A program made the position numbers and the translations under genes. Below, piece by piece: positions 1 to 8,036 of a stretch of 64,000 bases of DNA. Below the pieces are notes generated by a model that was not told the origin of the DNA, searched no databases, and saw only the letters and a list, made by a program, of their open reading frames with translations. Location: the NCBI GenBank assembly GCA_934555825.1, contig CAKTFJ010000007.1, positions 1 through 64,000 on the forward strand. The letters run 5' to 3'. This DNA is from an uncultured Hyphomicrobium sp. GTDB lineage: Bacteria; Pseudomonadota; Alphaproteobacteria; Rhizobiales; Hyphomicrobiaceae. Each line of letters opens with the position of its first letter. Positions within the stretch are counted from its first letter, which is position 1.

Positions 1-550
1 CGAGCGAACCGCCGAGCGCGATCGGCTTGCCGGTGATCACGGCCGGCTCCGTCTGTCCGACGATCTGCGCATACTCATCGGCCATCCAGCCCATGATCAT
101 GGCGTTGGTATAGACGTCGGGCGCAGGGATATCGCGGTTGGGGCCGATGACGCGCGCAAACGCCTGCATGTAGGCGCGCGACAGGCGCTCGAGTTCTGCT
201 TTCGAAAGCTTGCGCGGATCGACTCGCACCGCGCCCTTGCCGCCGCCGTAGGGCAGGTTCATCACCGCGCACTTGAACGTCATCCAGAAGGCCAGCGTCT
301 CGACTTCGAAGACGTCGGAATCGGGATGAAAGCGGATGCCGCCTTTGGTCGGGCCGCGCGTGTCGTCGTAGCGGCAGCGCCAGGCGATGAAAGATTTGCG
401 CGATCCGTCGTCCATACGGATCATGAGTCGCGCCTTGGCCGTCTCGCGCGCGTACTTGAGTTTCTCGATCACATCCGGGTCGATGCTGAGATGTGCGGCC
501 GCCTCGTCCAGGCGGACGAGGGCTTGATCGAGAAGATTGTCGTGTGACAT
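1..550 (-). CDS. Glutamate dehydrogenase family protein, N-terminal part (runs off left edge)
   Basis: The N-terminal ~183 residues of a Glu/Leu/Phe/Val dehydrogenase are present; the rest lies beyond the left edge. These enzymes interconvert glutamate and 2-oxoglutarate with NAD(P)H in the cytoplasm. Visible hallmarks are a DDTRGPTKGGIRFHPD stretch and the catalytic-lysine segment NLPYGGGKGAV in the substrate-binding domain. The protein starts MSHDNLLDQALVRL. The ATG at 548-550 follows an AGGAG ribosome site (CAGGAGCAGGA), which fixes the start. Family assignment is firm; the choice of NAD or NADP and of glutamate over another amino acid needs the missing Rossmann domain. Confidence 0.9.
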   Translation of the reverse strand, partial: MSHDNLLDQALVRLDEAAAHLSIDPDVIEKLKYARETAKARLMIRMDDGSRKSFIAWRCRYDDTRGPTKGGIRFHPDSDVFEVETLAFWMTFKCAVMNLPYGGGKGAVRVDPRKLSKAELERLSRAYMQAFARVIGPNRDIPAPDVYTNAMIMGWMADEYAQIVGQTEPAVITGKPIALGGSL

Positions 551-590
551 TCCTGCTCCTGACGTTTTGCATCCTTGTTGTGCGGCAAGT

Positions 591-618
591 GCATAAAATG
601 TGGGCACGCCGGCTGCAA
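591..618 (-). promoter_or_regulatory. Candidate sigma70-type promoter for the glutamate dehydrogenase gene
   Basis: On the minus strand TTGCAG (613-618) and TTATGC (591-596) are separated by 16 bases, about 40 bases upstream of the gene start. This is a pattern match only; both hexamers are imperfect. The remaining sequence up to 849 shows no convincing gene. Confidence 0.25.
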
Positions 619-849
619 CCTGTGTCTGTAGGCAAATTGTCATGGAGGAGGACTGAAACGCTGCCCGCGGGCGAATGCTGCAACGCAATAGATCTGACGT
701 CGGACGGATGTAGATTGCGAGAGGCAGGACGCCGTAGGAAGCCCGCACCGAACTCTAGAGGGCGCTCGGCATGTTAATCATGCACCAGCAAGGCGCTCAG
801 CATCGATCGAGGGGATCGAGGGGAAGGATGAGCCATTGGAAAAAAGCGC

Positions 850-1041
850 TCAGTCGCCGTCCGGCTCTTCAGGGTCGGGAACTGGCTTTTTCGGACGCTC
901 GCCGCCCGCAAACCCGCCGAGGTCGTTGACCTTGTCGGCGCCTTTCGAGAGGTCGTCCTTATGATAGGCGAAGCCCTCGCCATACTGTTCGCGTTGGCCT
1001 TCGCCATAGGGAAGGTGCTCGTTCTTCTTGGGCCGAGGCAT
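850..1041 (-). CDS. Small hydrophilic protein of unknown function (63 aa)
   Basis: I do not recognise a family. The protein is very polar and charged (MPRPKKNEHLPYGEGQRE at the start, PVPDPEEPDGD at the end), rich in Gly, Lys, Asp and Pro, with no membrane segment or cysteine. A good ribosome site (AAGGAGAA, 8 bases before the ATG at 1041) supports real translation. It stands alone between the glutamate dehydrogenase gene and a tRNA-Lys gene, both also on the minus strand. It is likely a cytoplasmic, possibly disordered, protein; no function is claimed. Confidence 0.6.
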   Translation of the reverse strand: MPRPKKNEHLPYGEGQREQYGEGFAYHKDDLSKGADKVNDLGGFAGGERPKKPVPDPEEPDGD

Positions 1042-1263
1042 CGTCCGTTCTCCTTAGAGACGCTTTGCCCCCGGACGGGGGTGACCGGGGGCAGCGTGGC
1101 AGCCGGCGACGCGAGGGCAGCAAGCGGCCGGCATGCATCGAAAACGCCGCATGCGGCCGCGGGTTCCCAACGAAGAGGGCTGGCCGGCCGAACTGGATTT
1201 GGCACAGCACAAAAGCCACCCACGGGCCCGAAGGCTGCACAGCTTATCTGCAAAGGAGAAAAT

Positions 1264-1339
<76 letters not shown>

Positions 1340-1380
1340 GAGAGCCGGCATGGCGGGGCGAGATCCCCGGAAAGACGGCA

Positions 1381-1412
1381 AAGGGGCCCTGAACGAGTTG
1401 CTCTAGGGCCCC
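1381..1412 (-). terminator. Hairpin terminator downstream of leuA
   Basis: Arms GGGGCCCT (1383-1390) and AGGGCCCC (1405-1412) pair around a 14-base loop. On the minus strand they are followed by TTTGCC, a short T run. It sits about 100 bases after the leuA stop and before the tRNA-Lys gene, as expected for the end of the leuA transcript. Confidence 0.6.
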
Positions 1413-1511
1413 AAGTGCGCTCCGTCTAACACCAGCCGCGCGCCGTGTCCAGTCGCTTGTCACGCAGCCGTCAAGTCGCGGGCGGCCGCGCGTTCCGCCA
1501 GCGCCATAGCG

Positions 1512-3074
1512 TCAAACGGCCTGCTCCGCCTTGGCCGTCTTCTGCCGCTTGAGCATCAGCTTGGCGAGGGCCGCCACATAGGCCTGGGCCGACGCCACCA
1601 GCGTGTCCGTGTCGGCGCCCCGGCCGGTCACGACGCGCCCGTCCTCGGAGAGGCGGACGGAGACCTCGGCCTGTGCGTCCGTACCTTCGGTGACCGCGTG
1701 CACCTGATAGAGTTCGAGCCGGGCGGTGTGAGGCACCAGCTTGTGGATCGCGGCGAATGTCGCATCCACCGGGCCATTGCCGTTTGCGTGCACGGTCTGC
1801 TGGTTGCCGTCGATGTCGAGCGTCAGCGTCGCCGATTGCGGCCCGCTTGTTCCCGCGACCACCTGCAGTGCAACGACCTTCATCCGGTCGTGCGCGTGCG
1901 CAATCGACTGATCGACGAGCGCCTCGATATCCTCGTCGTAGACATGCTTCTTCCGGTCCGCGAGCGCCTTGAAGCGGTTGAACGCGTCCTCGAAGGCATT
2001 CTCTCCGAACTCGTAGCCGAGCTCTTTGAGCTTGGTGCGAAACGCGTTGCGGCCCGAATGCTTGCCCATGACGAGCGACGTCTTCGCGACGCCGACGGAT
2101 TCTGGCGTCATGATCTCGTACGTCTGCTGATGCTTCAGCATGCCGTCCTGATGGATGCCGCTCTCGTGCGCGAACGCATTCCGCCCGACGATGGCCTTGT
2201 TGTACTGCACAGGGAAGTTGGTGACGGCGGAGACGAGCTTGGAAGCCCGCGCCAGCATCGTTGTTTCGATACCCGTGCGATAGGGCAGCGCGTCGGAACG
2301 CGTGCGGATCGCCATCACGATCTCTTCAAGCGCCGCATTGCCGGCCCTCTCGCCGATGCCGTTGATCGTGCACTCGATCTGCCGTGCGCCTGCGTCCAGC
2401 GCGGCGAGCGAATTCGCGACCGCAAGCCCCAGATCGTTGTGGCAATGGGTCGAGAAGATCGCCTTGTCGGAATCGGGCACGCGTTCGCGCACGGCGCGGA
2501 ACATGGCCGCGTATTCCTCCGGCGTCGCATAGCCCACCGTGTCGGGCAGGTTGATCGTCGTGGCGCCCGCCTTGATCGCCGCGTCCACGCACTGGCAGAG
2601 ATAGTCGATGCCGGTGCGGGTGGCGTCCATCGCGCTCCACTCGACGTCCTCGACGAGATTGCGCGCCCGCGTGACGGTCGCGGTGATGATTTCCAGCACC
2701 TCGGCTTCGCTCTTGCGCATCTGGTGCGCGAGGTGAATGGGAGAGGTCGAGACGAAGGTGTGAATGCGCCCGCGCTGGGCATGGCGCACCGCTTCTCCCG
2801 CGCGGTCGATGTCGGCGTTGATCGCGCGCGCGAGGCCCGCGACCGTCGCCCGCTTCACGCGCTTGGCGATGGCGGCAACGGCCTCGAAGTCGCCTTCGGA
2901 CGCAATCGGGAAACCAGCCTCGATGATGTCCACGCCCATGGCATCGAGCAGGTCGGCAACATCGAGCTTCTCGTCGAACGTCATAGTGGCGCCGGGGCAT
3001 TGCTCGCCGTCGCGCAACGTGGTGTCAAAAATAACGACGCGGTCGCCTGCCGCATCCTTGGCTTCGGTGGTCAT
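1512..3074 (-). CDS. leuA: 2-Isopropylmalate synthase
   Basis: LeuA (520 aa) condenses acetyl-CoA with 2-oxoisovalerate, the first committed step of leucine synthesis. The N-terminal TIM barrel shows VIFDTTLRDGEQCPGATM (around 15-32) and the metal-binding HCHNDLGLAVANSLAA near 210. HESGIHQDGMLKH lies near 305. A C-terminal LeuA allosteric domain (about 400-505) suggests leucine feedback. Length matches the long proteobacterial form. The start at 3074 has GAGGAAGGA upstream. A leucine-rich leader ORF and strong hairpin precede it, so attenuation is likely. Confidence 0.96.
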   Translation of the reverse strand: MTTEAKDAAGDRVVIFDTTLRDGEQCPGATMTFDEKLDVADLLDAMGVDIIEAGFPIASEGDFEAVAAIAKRVKRATVAGLARAINADIDRAGEAVRHAQRGRIHTFVSTSPIHLAHQMRKSEAEVLEIITATVTRARNLVEDVEWSAMDATRTGIDYLCQCVDAAIKAGATTINLPDTVGYATPEEYAAMFRAVRERVPDSDKAIFSTHCHNDLGLAVANSLAALDAGARQIECTINGIGERAGNAALEEIVMAIRTRSDALPYRTGIETTMLARASKLVSAVTNFPVQYNKAIVGRNAFAHESGIHQDGMLKHQQTYEIMTPESVGVAKTSLVMGKHSGRNAFRTKLKELGYEFGENAFEDAFNRFKALADRKKHVYDEDIEALVDQSIAHAHDRMKVVALQVVAGTSGPQSATLTLDIDGNQQTVHANGNGPVDATFAAIHKLVPHTARLELYQVHAVTEGTDAQAEVSVRLSEDGRVVTGRGADTDTLVASAQAYVAALAKLMLKRQKTAKAEQAV

Positions 3075-3139
3075 AAAACTCGTATCCTTCCTCGGAGGCC
3101 GGCCCGTCTGGCGGAAACCGGCGAAAATCCTGTCGACTT

Positions 3140-3240
3140 ACCGTTCGGAACCCCTGAGGACCTGCCCGGCCGCAAACGCCGGGCCCCCGGTTCTCAGGGG
3201 CTGGTAAGGAGGAGGGGCAGGAGGCCGGAAAGCGCCGGCT
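3140..3240 (-). promoter_or_regulatory. Leucine-rich leader end and attenuator hairpin upstream of leuA
   Basis: On the minus strand an ORF ends PALSGLLPLLLTSP, with five Leu codons (CTC CTG, then CTC CTC CTT) just before its TGA at 3194-3196. That stop lies inside the first arm (CCCCTGAG) of a strong hairpin whose other arm is CTCAGGGG, with an inner CCCGGC/GCCGGG stem. Control codons next to such a hairpin are the hallmark of ribosome-mediated attenuation. The leader start is unclear: the ORF is open from a GTG at 3433, with an ATG at 3328, and neither has a good ribosome site. No long T run follows the hairpin. Confidence 0.65.
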
Positions 3241-3454
3241 GGGACACGCCGCGCACAAGCGCGCTCGAACTGCGGAGCAGGGCCCCGCCGCGCGTCGAAA
3301 TACCGAAACTGTTGACCCTGGGGCTCATGCGAGAGCGGCCTCGGTCTCGATCCAAAAACGAAATCACGTTGACACTTACGCGAATCCAGCCCCTGCGCGC
3401 AAGGGGGCGGAGCGCCGCTGCCTCTTCGCACACCTGCGGAGAGGGATAGAGCGC

Positions 3455-4369
3455 CTAGACTTCGAGCGTCCCCGTCGCGACCCGCACGCTGGCCCCGCCG
3501 GTCCGCACGCTCGTGAGCTTCCCGCCCGCGACCACGAGCGTGAGCACGATCTGGCTCGGGCGGCCCATTTCGTAACCCTGTTCGACGATGCGCTTGTAGG
3601 TGCCGTCCGGCAGACCGTCGAAGTGCTGCACGACGCCCGCGAGGCAGACTGCAGCCGAGCCCGTGGCCGGATCCTCGGGGATGCCGACCTGAGGCGCGAA
3701 CATGCGCACGTGAAAGGCATGGCCCGTATGCTCGCACTGGCGCGTGTAAAGGTAAACGCCGACCACGCCCTGCTGGTCGAACGCGCGCTCCCAATGGGCG
3801 CCGTTGATGCGTGCGCGCCGGATGGCGTCGAGCGAGGCGACGGGCACGAACGCGAATGTGTTGCCCGCCGCAAAGCAGATCGGCTTGTGATTTTCGAAGC
3901 CGACTTCGCTCGGCATCAGCCCGAGCCCGGCGGCAAGAATGTCCAGCGGCGGCAACACCCCCGCTTCGGCTGGAAGCTTCGGCGCATCGAATTCGGCGAA
4001 AGCGGGAGCCCCTTCACGGAGGCGCACACCAACGCGCACCGTGCCGATATTTTGTTCGAGGATGACGAGTGCGTCCGCCTCGCCATTCGAAGCGGGCGGG
4101 GCCTGAAGCCCTGCGAGCAGCGTCGCCGTGCCGATGGTCGGATGTCCGGCGAACGGCACCTCGCTCCGCGGCGTGAAGATGCGGATCTTTGCCGAGTGGG
4201 CGGGGCGTTCGGACGGGAGCACGAAGACCGTTTCGGAGAGATTGAACTCGCCCGCGATGGCCTGCATCTGGGTGTCCGAGAGTCCTTCGGCCCCGAGCAC
4301 GACGGCGAGGGGGTTCCCGCCGAAACGGCGGTCGGTGAAAACGTCGAGGATATGATAGGTGAGGGCCAT
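3455..4369 (-). CDS. PhzF family epimerase/isomerase-like protein
   Basis: A 304-aa protein of the PhzF (phenazine biosynthesis-like) fold, which has two related halves and usually isomerises small metabolites; most members have no known substrate. The start MALTYHILDVFTDRRFGGNPLAVV and the following FNLSETVFVLP are typical, and the conserved Glu of NLSETVF would be the catalytic acid. GHPTIGTATLL and FAPQVGIPEDPATGSAAVCL are the other family signatures. The open frame extends 23 codons further upstream, but the family N-terminus begins at this ATG. No phenazine genes are nearby, so a housekeeping or damage-control role is more likely. Confidence 0.85.
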   Translation of the reverse strand: MALTYHILDVFTDRRFGGNPLAVVLGAEGLSDTQMQAIAGEFNLSETVFVLPSERPAHSAKIRIFTPRSEVPFAGHPTIGTATLLAGLQAPPASNGEADALVILEQNIGTVRVGVRLREGAPAFAEFDAPKLPAEAGVLPPLDILAAGLGLMPSEVGFENHKPICFAAGNTFAFVPVASLDAIRRARINGAHWERAFDQQGVVGVYLYTRQCEHTGHAFHVRMFAPQVGIPEDPATGSAAVCLAGVVQHFDGLPDGTYKRIVEQGYEMGRPSQIVLTLVVAGGKLTSVRTGGASVRVATGTLEV

Positions 4370-4452
4370 AGATGTGTCCGAGCCATCCGTCCGGGAACTG
4401 AAGCGCGCGCACTCTGCCCCATTCGGCACGCCCCGCAAAGCGTCGCGCCGTC

Positions 4453-5184
4453 TCAGGCGGAGGTTTTCAAGACGTGTGATGCGGAGAGTAGAACCCGTGC
4501 GTAGTCCGGAAGCGTGAGCGTCCGAAGCGCCTCGTCAGGAGACAGGGCAAGTGTGCGCAGGAGTTCGCCCTCCGTTTCGTCGGCGATGTGCAGGCTCGCT
4601 TTACGCATCAAATCGTCGCCGGAAAGGTCGGAATGCCAAGGAACGGCAAGCGAGGCTTGATGGCGTGCAAGCAGGATCGCAAAGCCGTTCCCTTGGCGGA
4701 GCAGCGAGGCATCGAGCCCTGTTTCCTCCGTGATCTCCCGCATGACGGCACGCGACAGGTCGATCGTCCCGTCCGCTTCGACATCCCGCTCGTCGATAAA
4801 CCCACCGGGCGGCGTCGAGAACCCGTCGTTGAGGTGGCCCGGCCGCTGCTGGCAGAGGAGCAAATGCCCCTCGCACGAACGGATCAGCGCCGTGCAGAAC
4901 GTGTCGCACACCCCCGCGTCCGGCCACCCGCTCTCGCGCCAAAAGAGGAAGCTCTTGAAGTCCGTCCGGAGGAGGTGCCCGGAAAACACACCATCGCCGG
5001 ACACGTCATAATCCGACAGCAGAAGAACGGTGCCGTTAAAGTAGTGCGGGTTTTCTTCCAACCGCCGCGCCCAGTGGGTCGAGATTTCGCCCTGATGCCG
5101 GCGCGCGAAGTCCCATTCGGCATCCGTCACGCGAAGATCGACCCTTGTCGCTTCGATGAGCCGCGCCTCATTCTGTTGCCGCAT
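4453..5184 (-). CDS. NUDIX hydrolase family protein
   Basis: About 243 aa with a NUDIX fold, which hydrolyses nucleoside diphosphates linked to another group. PGGFIDERDVE and, further on, RAVMREITEETGL give the NUDIX box; the box appears stretched, with about ten residues (ADGTIDLSRA region) between the glycine part and the REITEETG part. The N-terminal ~120 residues carry no motif I know. The start at 5184 (MRQQNEARL) is a guess: the frame is open far upstream, but that part overlaps the divergent patatin-like gene and is a shadow. The substrate cannot be predicted. Confidence 0.75.
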   Translation of the reverse strand: MRQQNEARLIEATRVDLRVTDAEWDFARRHQGEISTHWARRLEENPHYFNGTVLLLSDYDVSGDGVFSGHLLRTDFKSFLFWRESGWPDAGVCDTFCTALIRSCEGHLLLCQQRPGHLNDGFSTPPGGFIDERDVEADGTIDLSRAVMREITEETGLDASLLRQGNGFAILLARHQASLAVPWHSDLSGDDLMRKASLHIADETEGELLRTLALSPDEALRTLTLPDYARVLLSASHVLKTSA

Positions 5185-5406
5185 CGTAGAAAAGCCGCCA
5201 TGAGTGATCGAAGTAAATCCGACGGAACGTACCGCAAAAGCCTGAAGAAGCGCCGGCGGAGCGGTCAGGGCTGGCCTCTCACCCCAGTAAGTCATTAGAA
5301 TGACATAAGGCGGCCCCCACCTTCCCGAAAAACCAGCGAGACCTGCGTGCGTGTGATGTTTCGAGGCCGGGCAATTCCGCGGGTGGCGTCCCTGGACGTT
5401 TCGCGC

Positions 5407-6627
5407 ATGGCCTTGGCGTGCGAGCAGGCAAAAGCTTTGGCAGCTATGCTGGCCGGGATTTTTATCGTGACAGCGCTGACCGCCTGCGCAACCCTCGACC
5501 GCTTGCCCGCGGTACCGCTGGCGCTGGCTTCCGAAATCCAGCCGCTCGATATTCCTTATGCGCGTTTCTATGCGGACGGCGATCCGGCCGTGCTGGAAGC
5601 GCTTGCCCGCGAAACGATGGCAAAGCGCCGTGCTTACGCAAAGGCTGCCGGAGCCGCGCGTAGGCGTGCCGATACGACGACGTTCCTGGCTATTTCCGGC
5701 GGCGGCGATGACGGTGCGTTCGGCGCGGGGCTTCTGGTCGGGTGGACCGCCCGCGGCGACCGGCCGAATTTTGCGGTCGTGACGGGGATCAGCACTGGCG
5801 CGCTTTCCGCGCCATTCGCCTTCCTGGGCCCCGAGTACGACCACGCGTTGCGCAGCGTCTACACAGAGACGAAGGCAGAGGACATCTTCGTCAAGGTGTC
5901 CCTCATTTCCGTTTTCGAGGGCGATGCCGCGACCGACACGACCCCGCTGAGAAACCTTATTGCGCGCTTCGTGGATCACAAGATGGTCCGGCGCATTGCC
6001 GAGGAATACGACAAGGGGCGCCTGCTGCTCATCGGCACGACGAATCTCGATCAGGCCCGCTCGGTTATTTGGAACATCGGCGCCATTGCGAAAAGCAAGG
6101 ATCCGAGAGCGCGCGAGCTGATCATCGAGGTATTGCGTGCGTCGGCTTCTATTCCGGGAGCTTTCCCGCCCGTCATGCTCGATGTGGCGGTCGGCGGAAA
6201 GCACTATCAGGAAATGCACGTCGACGGCGGCGCGACGACACAGATGTTCCTCTATCCGCCACAGCTTCATCTGAAGCGCGTCGAGCGCGCTGATCCCGCG
6301 GCCACCCACAAGGATGTCGCCTACATCATCCGCAACGGACGGCTCTTCCGCGATGAGGAAACGGTGAAACGCCGCACGCTGGCCGTAGCGAGCCAGGCGA
6401 TCTCGACCATGATCGCCTCCAACGCTGTGAACGATCTCTATCGCATTTATCTGACGACGCACCGCGACGGCGTGGCCTTCAATCTCGCTTACCTCGATGA
6501 CGGTTTCACCGTTCCCTACAAAGGCCCGTTCGACAAGGAGTACATGAGCAAGCTCTTTGCCTATGGCTATCGGAAGGGTGCGGACGGCGTGCGCTGGCAG
6601 AAGACGCCACCTGGCTACGATGAGTGA
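5407..6627 (+). CDS. Patatin-like phospholipase family lipoprotein
   Basis: A 406-aa patatin-type serine hydrolase, likely acting on lipids at the cell envelope. An N-terminal lipoprotein signal ends in the lipobox LTAC (Cys about residue 27). The oxyanion-hole motif SGGGDDGAFGAG is followed by the nucleophile elbow GISTGALS, and DGGATTQ supplies the Asp of the Ser-Asp dyad. An upstream ATG (5347) would add 20 residues before the signal; ATG 5407 puts the hydrophobic stretch at the expected place. It is divergent from the NUDIX gene and followed closely by the MaoC-like gene. Confidence 0.85.
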   Translation: MALACEQAKALAAMLAGIFIVTALTACATLDRLPAVPLALASEIQPLDIPYARFYADGDPAVLEALARETMAKRRAYAKAAGAARRRADTTTFLAISGGGDDGAFGAGLLVGWTARGDRPNFAVVTGISTGALSAPFAFLGPEYDHALRSVYTETKAEDIFVKVSLISVFEGDAATDTTPLRNLIARFVDHKMVRRIAEEYDKGRLLLIGTTNLDQARSVIWNIGAIAKSKDPRARELIIEVLRASASIPGAFPPVMLDVAVGGKHYQEMHVDGGATTQMFLYPPQLHLKRVERADPAATHKDVAYIIRNGRLFRDEETVKRRTLAVASQAISTMIASNAVNDLYRIYLTTHRDGVAFNLAYLDDGFTVPYKGPFDKEYMSKLFAYGYRKGADGVRWQKTPPGYDE

Positions 6628-6679
6628 GCGCCACGGATAATGCCCGTAGGATCGCCCGAATGAAACCGAAGAGAGACGG

Positions 6680-7150
6680 ATGACCGGCGAAGACAAAGCC
6701 CCCAGGCTCTACTTCGAGGATCTCGATGTGGGCCGCCGCTTCACGACAGGCTCCGTAACGATGGAGCCGGAGGCCATCAAGGCCTTCGCCACGAGCTTCG
6801 ATCCGCAACCGTTTCATCTTAACGATGAGGCGGCCAAGGCGAGCTTCTTCGGCGGTCTCGTGGCGAGCGGCTGGCACACCGCATCCGTCACCATGCGTCT
6901 CCTGGTCACCAGCGGGCTTCCCATTGCAGGTGGCGTTATCGGTGCGGGAGGCGACATCGTTTGGCCGCGTGCGGTGCGCCCCGGCGATACGCTCTCTGTT
7001 GTCTCGGAAGTTGTGGCGGCCAAACCTTCAGCGTCACGGCCCGAGCGCGGCATGGTGACCGTACGCAGCGAAACGCGAAACCAGGATGGCGAGGTCGTGC
7101 AGATCATGACGGCGCGCCTCGTCGTCCCGACGCGGGCAAGCACGTACTAA
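6680..7150 (+). CDS. MaoC-like hot-dog-fold dehydratase
   Basis: A 156-aa single hot-dog protein of the MaoC/(R)-enoyl-hydratase group. YFEDLDVGRRFTTGSVTM opens the fold, and FDPQPFHLNDEAA carries the Asp and His expected at the hydratase site; FGGLVASGWHTASVTMRL follows. It probably hydrates or dehydrates an acyl-CoA or related thioester in the cytoplasm. The ATG has GAGAGACGG upstream, and the gene follows the patatin-like gene by 52 bases, so they may be co-transcribed. The substrate is unknown. Confidence 0.85.
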   Translation: MTGEDKAPRLYFEDLDVGRRFTTGSVTMEPEAIKAFATSFDPQPFHLNDEAAKASFFGGLVASGWHTASVTMRLLVTSGLPIAGGVIGAGGDIVWPRAVRPGDTLSVVSEVVAAKPSASRPERGMVTVRSETRNQDGEVVQIMTARLVVPTRASTY

Positions 7151-7151
7151 C

Positions 7152-7169
7152 GTTATGATGTACCATAAC
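7152..7169. promoter_or_regulatory. Inverted repeat upstream of the orphan pqqA
   Basis: GTTATG and CATAAC form perfect 6-base arms around a 6-base spacer, directly after the MaoC-like stop codon and 140 bases before pqqA copy 2. It could be an operator or part of a transcript end. There is no T run, so a regulator site is slightly favoured. Confidence 0.3.
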
Positions 7170-7221
7170 AATGTTACACCATAGCATCAGGGTCACTTAT
7201 TGGACGTCGCGGAAAAAACGA

Positions 7222-7250
7222 TTGGCGAAACCCGACGCGACCCCATACGT
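7222..7250 (+). promoter_or_regulatory. Candidate promoter for the orphan pqqA
   Basis: TTGGCG (7222-7227) and ATACGT (7245-7250) are 17 bases apart, about 60 bases before the pqqA ATG. This is a pattern match without other support. Confidence 0.3.
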
Positions 7251-7308
7251 TCATCTCCATAAGACAGGCGGGTGCAAAACCCCGCCGCCAACCCAAGGAG
7301 ATTGACCC

Positions 7309-7398
7309 ATGAAGACCTGGATGAAGCCCTCGGTTCGCGAGCAGGAAGTCGGCCTCGAAGTGACCTCGTATCTGCCGGCTGAGATCGACATCATCTAA
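7309..7398 (+). CDS. pqqA: PqqA precursor peptide, orphan second copy
   Basis: A 29-aa PQQ precursor peptide. PQQ is made from the Glu and Tyr side chains of PqqA; here they are Glu17 and Tyr21 in GLEVTSYLPAE. It differs from the pqqA at the pqqBCDE locus (53330-53419) at two positions only: Met5 for Thr5 and Ser8 for Ala8. It has its own AAGGAG ribosome site 8 bases before the ATG and is followed by a good terminator at 7480-7513. No other pqq gene lies nearby, so it must act in trans with the PqqBCDE enzymes encoded about 45 kb away. Confidence 0.93.
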   Translation: MKTWMKPSVREQEVGLEVTSYLPAEIDII

Positions 7399-7479
7399 CG
7401 ACCACGGCCGCATCGGGCTTTATCCGCCCGGTGCAAGTTCCCCGGTCAGATATCCAGTCGATCACGTCTGTTTGATCGT

Positions 7480-7513
7480 GCGGCGGTTGCGAAAGCGACC
7501 GCCGCTTTGTTTT
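7480..7513 (+). terminator. Rho-independent terminator after the orphan pqqA
   Basis: GCGGCGGT and ACCGCCGC pair, with inner TGC/GCG pairing, around GAAA, followed by TTTGTTTT. This ends the short pqqA transcript. The rest of 7399-7706 shows no convincing gene. Confidence 0.85.
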
Positions 7514-7721
7514 GCCGAGCAGCAATGTCTTTTCGAGTAAAAATTCGTGAGCGGCACTCCGCACCGTTTGCCGTAATCTTGCCGTCTTCCGGGAATGCAC
7601 TTCCCAAGCCGAAGATCGGCGAACATGAGAGAAGGGGGATAGACCCGCCGGGGGGCGGCCGAACGCAATGACGTTTGGGCCGAAGTCCTGAGAAACTGAA
7701 GCGTGTATGGAGCATCGCCTC

Positions 7722-7958
7722 ATGTCTTACTCAGCCACACCTCCGAAAGCGTCCTCTTCCCGGTCATCCAGTAACGTCACTTATCTGCGGCTGAAACCTC
7801 GCGTGGTCACGCAGGTTGAGAAAGCCCCGTTCCGTCCGATTCCCTTCGAGGCCGGATGGACAGAGGAGCTCGAGCGCAGACGTCGGGCCGTCGCGCGTTG
7901 GCGCGGTAGCGATGTGGCGCTGAAAGAGACGATGATGCGCACAACGCGCTGGATCTGA
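7722..7958 (+). CDS. Small basic protein of unknown function (78 aa)
   Basis: I do not recognise it. It has a Ser-rich N-terminus (MSYSATPPKASSSRSSS) and a basic, Arg-rich, probably helical C-terminal half (ELERRRRAVARWRG). There is no signal peptide, cysteine or membrane segment. The frame is also open from an ATG at 7707, five codons earlier; neither start has a clear ribosome site. Small DUF1127-like basic proteins are common in alphaproteobacteria, but the match is not close enough to assign. Confidence 0.4.
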   Translation: MSYSATPPKASSSRSSSNVTYLRLKPRVVTQVEKAPFRPIPFEAGWTEELERRRRAVARWRGSDVALKETMMRTTRWI

Positions 7959-8036
7959 CCGTTCGACTCAATCCGAACGTAAACGCTGAAGGGCGGACCG
8001 TGTTGGGCCCGCCCCTCGAACCGCTGTGCCACGCGC

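Noticed and set aside
1698..3449. 583-codon open frame antisense to leuA
   Set aside because: Shadow of a GC-rich gene; low-complexity Arg/His/Asp sequence without a motif, while the other strand encodes a complete LeuA.
5185..6696. Long upstream extension of the NUDIX reading frame
   Set aside because: It lies antisense to the patatin-like gene and its translation is not protein-like; only the C-terminal part is the NUDIX gene.
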